From NCBI GenBank assembly GCA_023398295.1, contig JAEWSL010000060.1:1-14108 (forward strand): a stretch of DNA of 14,108 nucleotides, read 5' to 3'. Positions 1-6,200 of the stretch are shown here, one piece after another (positions within the stretch are counted from its first letter, which is position 1; each line of letters begins with the position of its first letter). A program made the position numbers and the translations under genes. Below the pieces are notes generated by a model. It did no database searches. It was not told the origin of the DNA and worked only from the letters and a program-made list of their open reading frames with translations. The stretch comes from Elusimicrobiota bacterium (lineage in GTDB: Bacteria; Elusimicrobiota; Elusimicrobia; Elusimicrobiales; Elusimicrobiaceae).

Positions 1-501
1 ATCAATAACAGCCTGCGCAGTCTGCGGAGGAAGACCGCTGAAAGACTTGCTGTGCCTGAGCATATCATAATAAAGAGCTTTATAGACGCGGGTGCAGCTC
101 ATCTCGTTTTTGCCGCCGCCCATGGCGTTGGCTATTATAACGGCAGTACGCGTGCGGTCAAAATCCTTCTTATCGTAACCGCTGTCTTCAAGAGCCATAT
201 GAGTGATTTCCAAAGCAAGCTTTTGGACATCGTCCATCTGCAAAGCCACATTAGGAGGAATACGGTATTTAAGACTGTTAAATTTGAACCCCTGTATAAA
301 CCCGCCTATTTTGGAGTATGTCCTGTCCGGAACGCTCCTGTCGGGAGAATAGAAAAGGGCGCTGTCCCAGCGGTCTTTGGGGACTTCGGTTATGCAGTTC
401 TTTCCCTGAAGAATGTTTTGCCATATCTCTTCCTTATTAAGCCCCAGAGGCATAATGGCGCCGACGCCTATTACGGCTATAGGCTCAAGATTTTTGCTCA
501 T
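1..501 (-). CDS. Type I ketosynthase (PKS / PUFA-synthase-like), N-terminal 167 residues, runs off the left edge
   Basis: Translating the minus strand from the ATG at 501-499 gives 167 codons open to the window edge. The N-terminus carries the ketosynthase opening IAVIGVGAIMPLG (residues 8-20), then VPKDRW, a PDRTYSKIGGF segment (about 58-68), IPPN, and LALEITHMALEDSGY, the usual order at the start of thiolase-fold condensing enzymes. The DRW...PD.TYSK.GGF...IPPN pattern is the one I associate with KS domains of type I modular enzymes, especially PUFA-synthase PfaA and glycolipid HglE types, rather than free-standing FabF. The catalytic Cys and two His lie beyond the window, so activity, length and later domains (AT, ACP, KR) cannot be judged. 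A GGGAG Shine-Dalgarno lies 9 nt upstream of the ATG. Ketosynthase family is near certain; the PUFA/PKS subtype is inference. Confidence 0.85.
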   Translation of the reverse strand, partial: MSKNLEPIAVIGVGAIMPLGLNKEEIWQNILQGKNCITEVPKDRWDSALFYSPDRSVPDRTYSKIGGFIQGFKFNSLKYRIPPNVALQMDDVQKLALEITHMALEDSGYDKKDFDRTRTAVIIANAMGGGKNEMSCTRVYKALYYDMLRHSKSFSGLPPQTAQAVID

Positions 502-587
502 AGAGAATAACTCCCGTCAGCTTTAAGGGAAAGGAAAGAAGAACTCAAAACGCAGAAATGCGTAATGGTATGATTTCTCATAAATAT

Positions 588-616
588 ATGATATTAAATT
601 AGGAGGGACTGCGCAA
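588..616 (-). promoter_or_regulatory. Possible promoter for the ketosynthase gene
   Basis: On the minus strand a TATCAT box (588-593, one mismatch to TATAAT) lies 17 bp downstream of TTGCGC (611-616, only three matches to TTGACA). This would leave a leader of about 80 nt before the ATG at 501. It is the best pair I found in the AT-rich stretch 502-690, which otherwise holds no gene I can support, but the -35 is weak. Confidence 0.3.
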
Positions 617-692
617 GAACGGCAACAGCTTTTAACGGCAATATGCAGTGTTAAGGGCAGATAGTATCGGGCGCATAATTTTTCATTCTTTT

Positions 693-716
693 GTTTGTGC
701 GCTTAGGCGCACAAAC
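693..716. other. Perfect 10-bp inverted repeat without a U tract
   Basis: GTTTGTGCGC (693-702) and GCGCACAAAC (707-716) form a perfect 10-bp stem with a 4-nt loop, between rnpB and the ketosynthase gene. Read on the minus strand it is followed by an A-rich stretch, and on the plus strand by TGGAAAAG. Neither direction gives the T run of an intrinsic terminator. It could be an RNA structure in the rnpB 3' trailer, part of a factor-dependent terminator or a protein-binding palindrome; the sequence does not decide. Confidence 0.6.
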
Positions 717-765
717 TGGAAAAGCGAAGCTTGGACATTGTGGATATTACCTTACCCCGCGTATG

Positions 766-782
766 GCGCGCCGTTGGCGCGC
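766..782. other. GC-rich 7-bp hairpin just downstream of rnpB
   Basis: GCGCGCC (766-772) and GGCGCGC (776-782) pair across a 3-nt loop, starting 12 nt beyond the mature 3' end of the RNase P RNA. The U-rich stretch lies before the hairpin on the rnpB transcript (between P1 and the hairpin), not after it, so this is not a standard intrinsic terminator. It may block 3' exonucleases or mark a processing point. Confidence 0.5.
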
Positions 783-793
783 AAATCAAAAGA

Positions 794-1123
794 AAGCTGA
801 GTCATACCCCGAATTCTGTTACGGCTCACGCCGTTGGAAGCCATTTGTCTTGGCGGCCCACTCTGCCGTAGCGTACAGGCGGTACATTGGCATTTTTGGC
901 CTTGCTCCGAGCGGGGTTTACACTGCCGCAAAAGTTGCCTTCTGCGCGGCGGGCTCTTACCCCGCCTTTTCACCCTTGCCCTTGCGGGCGGTATATTTTC
1001 TGTTGCACTTTCCGTAAGCGGGGATTTGGCCCCGCCCTCCCGCGCTTTCGCGCGGCGCTCTGCCTTTGGAGTTCGGAAGTTCCTCCCCCGCGCGAACGCG
1101 GCAGCGGCTTCCCGACTCAGCTT
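794..1123 (-). ncRNA. rnpB: RNase P RNA, bacterial A-type, about 330 nt
   Basis: This is the catalytic RNA that removes 5' leaders from pre-tRNAs. Read on the minus strand, the conserved blocks come in order: GAGGAACTTCCGAACTCC (CR-I position), AGTGCAACAGAAA, ACCGCC, AAGGGTGAAAAGG, GGTAAGAGCCC, GTAAACCCC, GGAGCAAGGCCAAA, and ACAGAATTCGGGGTATG (CR-V position). The ends pair as helix P1: AAGCTGAGTC (1123-1114) with GACTCAGCTT (803-794), which sets the boundaries. At about 330 nt it is shorter than the E. coli RNA (377 nt). P4 is non-standard but base-paired: ACU-U-CCGAA against UUCGG-GGU, with the bulged U kept, where the consensus is AAG-U-CCGGG against CCCGG-CUU. No protein-coding frame across this region resembles a real gene. 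Confidence 0.95.
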
Positions 1124-1128
1124 CTTAT

Positions 1129-1158
1129 ATTATAGAATTTAAGCGGCCTTAAGGTCAA
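1129..1158 (-). promoter_or_regulatory. Strong sigma-70-type promoter of rnpB
   Basis: On the minus strand TTGACC (1153-1158, five of six) is followed by an 18-bp spacer and a perfect TATAAT (1129-1134). Transcription would start near 1123-1122, exactly where the first strand of helix P1 begins, so promoter and RNA 5' end confirm each other. The -35 box lies only 2 bp past the rnhA stop codon, so rnpB is independently expressed behind the ddl operon. Confidence 0.88.
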
Positions 1159-1160
1159 AA

Positions 1161-1640
1161 TCAAAGGTCAAAAAGTTCCAGCTGGCCTTTGGGCAAAGTT
1201 TCTTTTTTTGCGGCGGCGGCCGCGGGCGTAACCAGAGAGGTATCTTTCTTGTTATCCATAGTTATATTGCACATTAAATCGGCTTCTTTATTTTTCTCGC
1301 GCGGGACATGCGTTAAAATCACTTTCTTAAATGCGCCCGCGGCGCGCTTTATTTGGGACATAAGCTCTTTAAGCTCGGGGTTTTTAATTTTGTACTCGCC
1401 GCCGTATTGTTTGACAAGCAGAAGAGAATCGGAAAGTACCTTAATTTCATTTGCCCCCAAATGTTTTGCGGCAAGAAGCGCCAGTTTAAGGGCCGTAAAT
1501 TCCGCCTGATTATTTGTGCACAAAGGGAAGAAAACGCCCTCTTTTGCAAGAACAACGCCTTTTGCGTCCTTTATAACCCACGCGCTTGCGCCTATGCCCG
1601 GATTGGAGCGGCTTGCTCCGTCTATATTTATTGTAATCAT
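1161..1640 (-). CDS. rnhA: Ribonuclease HI (RNase H1 / RT-RNase H-like fold) with C-terminal QLELF motif
   Basis: This 159-residue protein cleaves the RNA strand of RNA-DNA hybrids (R-loops, primers). The four catalytic carboxylates are visible: D7 in IDGASRSNPG, E47 in NNQAEFTAL, D71 in LSDSLLLVKQY, and D121 after HVPREKNKEAD. The HVPRE.N..AD pattern places it in the short RNase HI branch that lacks the long basic protrusion of the E. coli enzyme. The catalytic domain ends near residue 130. An Ala/Lys linker follows and the protein ends in GQLELFDL, where residues 153-157 match the bacterial beta-clamp binding consensus QL(S/D)LF closely. The start ATG overlaps the stop of the upstream membrane gene (ATGA, 1637-1640). 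No strong Shine-Dalgarno is seen, so translation is probably coupled. The family is confident; clamp binding is inference. Confidence 0.92.
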   Translation of the reverse strand: MITINIDGASRSNPGIGASAWVIKDAKGVVLAKEGVFFPLCTNNQAEFTALKLALLAAKHLGANEIKVLSDSLLLVKQYGGEYKIKNPELKELMSQIKRAAGAFKKVILTHVPREKNKEADLMCNITMDNKKDTSLVTPAAAAAKKETLPKGQLELFDL

Positions 1641-2086
1641 GCTTTTGCGCTCTTTGCCTGATAAGGTTTTGTAAGAGTAAAGATAAAAACGGTTTTTATC
1701 ACGTCAAGACAAAAGAGGAAAGCCACCGTTTCCGTCGCTATAAAATAATACCACGAGTAATCCATCAGAGGCCAAAAATAATTTACCGCCCTCTGTATAA
1801 CGTTTGTGAGAGGCAGAAAAGTAAAATCCGGATAGACGTAAAGGCAAAAGCCCGCCGCTATGGCAGAAATTATCCATGCTCCGCGCACGCGCATCAAAAG
1901 CAAAACTATTTGAGAAAGATAAATAGTTATCATCGCAATAAAAATTTGCGTGGGAAGTTCGGAATAATCAAACTTAAATAAAAATAAACTAAGGAAATTG
2001 CGCAGCAAACCTATAAAGCAAAAAAATAAAATAAGATACAGCCAGCCGTTTATTGCGCGAAAGTAGTTAAAAGTTTTTTTAAGCAT
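1637..2086 (-). CDS. Hypothetical small integral membrane protein, four predicted helices
   Basis: I do not recognise this 149-residue protein. It has no cleavable signal peptide. Four hydrophobic stretches are apparent at about 15-37, 46-65, 69-86 and 112-138, separated by short loops such as FKFDYSELP and the MRVRG turn. The N-terminus (MLKKTFNYFR) and the C-terminus (TKPYQAKSAKA) are basic, which suggests both face the cytoplasm. The start ATG overlaps the ddl stop by one base (TGATG, 2084-2088), and no Shine-Dalgarno lies before it, so it is probably translated by ribosomes finishing ddl. Its stop overlaps the rnhA start by four bases. Being locked between ddl and rnhA hints at an envelope role but does not show one. 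The gene is very likely real; the function is unknown. Confidence 0.75.
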   Translation of the reverse strand: MLKKTFNYFRAINGWLYLILFFCFIGLLRNFLSLFLFKFDYSELPTQIFIAMITIYLSQIVLLLMRVRGAWIISAIAAGFCLYVYPDFTFLPLTNVIQRAVNYFWPLMDYSWYYFIATETVAFLFCLDVIKTVFIFTLTKPYQAKSAKA

Positions 2087-3168
2087 CAGCGGTTAAGGGA
2101 AAATTTATCCCTCTCCTTTTTGCGTTTTAAGCCGAGTTCAACTATACGCTCCAAAACGGCGGCGTATTTTTTACCGTCGGCCTTCCACATCTGCGGGAAA
2201 AGACTTGTTAAAGACATTCCGGGTATGGTGTTAATTTCAGAAAAATAATACTGCCCCTCGCGCGAAACAAAAAAATCAACCCTCGCAAAACCGCGCCCGC
2301 GCAATTCGCCGAAGATTTTTGCGCTGTCCTCTTTTATAGCGCGCTCCACGGCCAAAGGCAGCGGCGCGGGCGTAATTATATCGCAGCCGTGGGGATCTTC
2401 GTACTTGGCTTTATAATCAAAAAATTCGCTGTTCAGCACTTTGAGCTCGGCGCAGCTTGAAACTTCAATTTTGCCGCCCGCGCCCCCGCCTAAGACGGCG
2501 CAAAAAACTTCTCTTGGGTTTTCAACCGCGCGCTCAACCAGGGCGGCGTCTTCGTACTTAAAGGCAAAGCTAAGCGCGCGCGCCAAATTTTTTTCCTCTT
2601 TAACTTTGCTTGCTCCTATGGAGGAACCCAAGCTTAAAGGCTTAACAAACAAAGGATATCCCAAAGCGGCGGCGCGGGCATAAACTTCCGCCGAAATTTT
2701 CTTTTGCGCAAAAACTTTGATGTAAGGCACTATAGGTATATTTAAGCGCGAGGCCAATATTTTTGTAAGTTCTTTATCCATGCCTAGCGCGCTTGAAAGA
2801 ACCCCGCAGCCGCCGTAGGGCGCGCCCAAAATTTCAAAGAGGCCCTGCATGGTGCCGTCCTCTCCCATAGCGCCGTGTAAAACCGGGAAGAAAAAATCCG
2901 CCTTCAAAATTTTACCGCTTTCAAACATTATATTGCCCTTTTTTGAAATAAGCGGACTTACTGTGATATCCGAGGAAGAAAGCCCTCCGCATTCTTTTTG
3001 CAGATGCCAAAGACCGTCTTCTTTGGTAATAAGTATTTTGATGACTTTGTATTTTTTTGAAAGCAAACGGCAGACTTCCGCCGCGGAGTGGACTGAAACC
3101 TCATGTTCGCTGCTTCTGCCGCCGTATAAAACGGCCACGGTAAGTTTCTTTTTGAAATTTTCAGACAT
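2086..3168 (-). CDS. ddl: D-alanine--D-alanine ligase
   Basis: This ATP-grasp enzyme of 360 residues joins two D-alanines for the peptidoglycan pentapeptide. The N-terminal signature is YGGRSSEHEVSVHSA (15-29), where E21 aligns with E15 of E. coli DdlB. It is followed by HGAMGEDGTMQG (98-109), the ATP-binding FVKPLSLGSSIGASKV (174-189, K176), and the omega-loop segment DYKAKY (251-256). Then come ARVDFF (295-300) and the metal-binding SEINTIPGMS (310-319). A Tyr, not the His of VanA-type D-Ala-D-Lac ligases, occupies the omega-loop region, so ordinary D-Ala specificity is likely. The start is supported by AGGAAGG 9 nt upstream of the ATG. Ddl is usually found in the mra/mur cluster; here it follows the coiled-coil gene by 46 bp and leads an overlapping ddl, membrane protein, rnhA group. 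Confidence 0.95.
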   Translation of the reverse strand: MSENFKKKLTVAVLYGGRSSEHEVSVHSAAEVCRLLSKKYKVIKILITKEDGLWHLQKECGGLSSSDITVSPLISKKGNIMFESGKILKADFFFPVLHGAMGEDGTMQGLFEILGAPYGGCGVLSSALGMDKELTKILASRLNIPIVPYIKVFAQKKISAEVYARAAALGYPLFVKPLSLGSSIGASKVKEEKNLARALSFAFKYEDAALVERAVENPREVFCAVLGGGAGGKIEVSSCAELKVLNSEFFDYKAKYEDPHGCDIITPAPLPLAVERAIKEDSAKIFGELRGRGFARVDFFVSREGQYYFSEINTIPGMSLTSLFPQMWKADGKKYAAVLERIVELGLKRKKERDKFSLNR

Positions 3169-3192
3169 AAAAATCTGCCTTCCTAAGAGGCG

Positions 3193-3212
3193 TAAACAAT
3201 AAAAATTGTTTA
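3193..3212 (-). other. AT-rich 8-bp hairpin between the coiled-coil gene and ddl
   Basis: An 8-bp stem, TAAACAAT (3193-3200) with ATTGTTTA (3205-3212) and an AAAA loop, begins 2 nt past the coiled-coil stop codon at 3215. It is weak, being almost all A-T pairs, and no T run follows on the minus strand. I read it as an intercistronic structure that probably lets transcription through into ddl. Confidence 0.35.
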
Positions 3213-3214
3213 GG

Positions 3215-6200
3215 TTATTCCTTAAACAGGGACCATTTTATCCTAAAAAACATACTTCTTGTTTTCTTAAGGAAGTCGGAATAAGCCTGCGATTCCCTGT
3301 AGCTCTGCGGAACCCGTCCCATGGGTTTTCTTTCAATGCCATGCTGGCGCGCGCTGTGGTCTACGTTCTGGGCGCCGGCGTAAGGGACATCTATGGGTTC
3401 GTCAGCCTGATTGAAGTCAATTTGCATACCGCCTAATTCGGGCTGGGCGGCTTTTACAGCCATAGGTTTTATGGTAGTGTCCTTCAAAGTATTTGTTAAA
3501 GCCGTATCCTTAAACTCGGTTTTGGGTTGATGGACGGTAAAAGTATCTTCCTTAAAAATAGCGCTTAGGTCCATCTCCTCCGTGCCTAAATTGACCTCTT
3601 CCACCAAAGGCTGCGGCTCGGGTAAATCAACTAACGACAGCTGCTCTCCCTCTTCGGCCCTGCCCGCGGCCTGGCGCATAAGTTCGGTAGAAGCGCGCTG
3701 CTGCGCAAGGGGTACATTCTTGCCTGTTATTGAGGAAGCGACCGGTTTGAAAGCTTTTGCGCGCATGGTTTTTTCTCCGAAAGCGGAAACTTCCTGCGCG
3801 CCGCCCCCTCTTACCACTATGCGCTTAATAACTTTTTTGCCTTCGGGAGTGGTCGTCCTCACATATCGGATAATCTTTTTTGTTTCTTCAGGCAAATCTT
3901 CGGAAAGCTCTCCCTCGGCAGAAATCTCTTCTCTTTGCTCAAACTCGGACTTAACGAAAGGCTCTTCTTCCTGTCCTTCCTGCTGCAACTCCTCCTGCGC
4001 CGGCTCCTCTATAGATAAATCTTCCTGCTCCTCTTGCGCCGCAGTATCTTTCAACAACGCTTTGCCGTACATCGTGGAAAGTTTTTTGCTCTCGCTTTCA
4101 ACTTTGTTTAGCTGGGTTGCAAGAACCTCCTGATGCACCTGCGAAACTTTTTGCAGTTCTTTTAAATTTTTATTTTCCGCGGTTAAGAGCATAATTTCGC
4201 GTTTGAGGTTCTGTATGACGGAATCATTGCCGTCAATTTGCTCTTTCAACGCGCTGAGAGCCGTCTGTTTTTCTTTTTCCCTTTCGGTAAGCTCCTCAAT
4301 TTGCTTCTGCGTCTGCTCAAGCTGGATTTTGAGGGAATCCCTGTCTTGCGTTACGCGCGTAATCTGCGCGCCCAAAGCGGCCGCCTTAACTTTAACCAAA
4401 GCTGTTGCGGAATTTTCTTTTTTCTTATACTCTTCCAGCTGCTCGGTGAGGGTTTCCACCTGCTTGGTAAGAGAGGTAAAACGCTCTTCCTTGCGCACGC
4501 GCTCTTCCTCAGCGTTGCGGAGCATAATATTATCTGTTCTAAGCTGCTGTATTTCCTTAACCTGTTTGGCGCAAAGGGCGGAGGCGTCTTTCAAGTCCGT
4601 TTCAAGCTGAACAACCTTTTGCTCGTATTCCTTCCTGAGTGAAACTAAACCGTTTTGGAAGCCAAGACTGTTAAAGCCCGTTTCGGCGCGCTCAAGCTGC
4701 TCTTTGAGAACAAGAATTTCTTTTGCCTGCTCGGCCGATTTTTGCAGAGCGGAAAGCTTCTCAGTCTGAGCTTTTTTGATTTCTTCGTCAAGAGAGCTGT
4801 TGATTGCCTTAAGCTCGCTGGTATGCGCCTGTAAATTTCTGACGTTAAGCGTTTCCCGCTCAAGTTCTTCTTTCGTTTTGGAAATTTCGTTTTTAAGGGC
4901 GGCAATTTCGCGCGCTTTGGCGGCGCTGTCTTCTTTAACGGCCTCGTTTTCCAGTTTAAGTTTGCTGACTTCCTGCTCCAGCACGCGCACAGAGCCCTGC
5001 ATTACCGTAAACTGTTCCCTTAACTGATTTATTAAAACGGTGTCCTGCAAAAATTTACTTTCCGCCTTCGTAAGACGGGAACGCAAAGATAAAATTTCTT
5101 CCGTCTGCTCGGCTATTTTTTTAGCCTTCTGGACATTATCTTCCCTGACGTCGGAAGTGCCCAAATTAAGATCGGTGCGTTCTTCCTCAAGAGCGGCAAT
5201 TTGGTCCTTAAGAGAAGCCACATTATCTTCGCTCTCTTTAAGGCGGGTTTGCGCCTGGGAAAGTTTATCGCCCAATACTCTGGCCTGATTTTCTTTTTCA
5301 AGACGAAGGGCGGATACTTCTTTTTCGTAAGCTTCGCGGTAGCGCGTGAGCTCTTTATCTCTATCTTCAAGCTGTTTTAAGATATCGCAGCGCTCCGCGG
5401 AAGCTTTTTTGAACTCGGCTTCAACGGCGGCCCGCGAAACTTCCAAAGAAGATAAATCCCCGTTGAGAAGATTTATAGTATTTTCCCTTTCCTTTATGAG
5501 GGAAAGCGCCTCTTCAAGCTCTTTTTGCCTGCTTTCAAGCTTTGCAAACGCTTCTTTGCCCGCGGCATCTTTTTGCTTTATGTCTTCTTCATACTTGGCT
5601 TTAAGGCCGGATAGTTTTTCGCCGTTTTCAATATCTTTGCGGGATAATTCCTCTTCGTACTTAGTTCTAAGGCCGGCAATCTTTTCCCTGCCCAGAAGGT
5701 CTTTTTGGGCAAGCTCTTCCTCGTACTGGACTTTTAAGCCTTCCAACGCCTGCCGCTCGTCCTGCTGGCGGTTTTTGAGTTCGGTCAGAGTGTCTTTAAG
5801 CTCGGAGGACGCCTGCGCGTAATCTTTTTTAAGCGCGTCAATTTCTTCAAGATATTTGGCGTTTTGGGAGAGGGCTTCGTCGCGCTCGCCTAAAACTTTT
5901 TTAATCTCTTCATTTAAGTCGTATTTCTCTTTTTCAAGATTTTCAAGCTGGCGTTTAAGGGAATTATAGGCCGTTTCTTCTTTTTCAAGCCTTTCTTTGG
6001 AGGAATTATATTCCTTTTGCAAATTATCAATTTCCGCCTGATGGCCCTGTTTTATTATTTCTATTTCCTGCGAGAGCTTGGCCGAAATGCCGCTTTTTTC
6101 CGTCTGTAAATTTTTTACGTCTGCCGATAAAGACTCTATTTGCAGTTTTAAGGTGTTTACAAAAGTCTGTTCCTGCCGGTATTTATCTTCGGCGCGGCGC

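Noticed and set aside
541..570. A 5-bp hairpin ACGCA/TGCGT followed by TTTT in the ketosynthase leader as an attenuator
   Set aside because: The stem is too short and the T tract too brief to support premature termination.
691..1142. Several open frames on both strands over 691-1142
   Set aside because: They lie across the RNase P RNA gene. The conserved RNA blocks and P1/P4 pairing explain the sequence, and none of the translations looks like a protein.
3600..3650. QLSLVDL in the tail of the coiled-coil protein as a second clamp-binding motif
   Set aside because: The last motif position is Val instead of Phe or Leu, and it lies in a low-complexity tail where such strings arise easily. It is too weak to claim.
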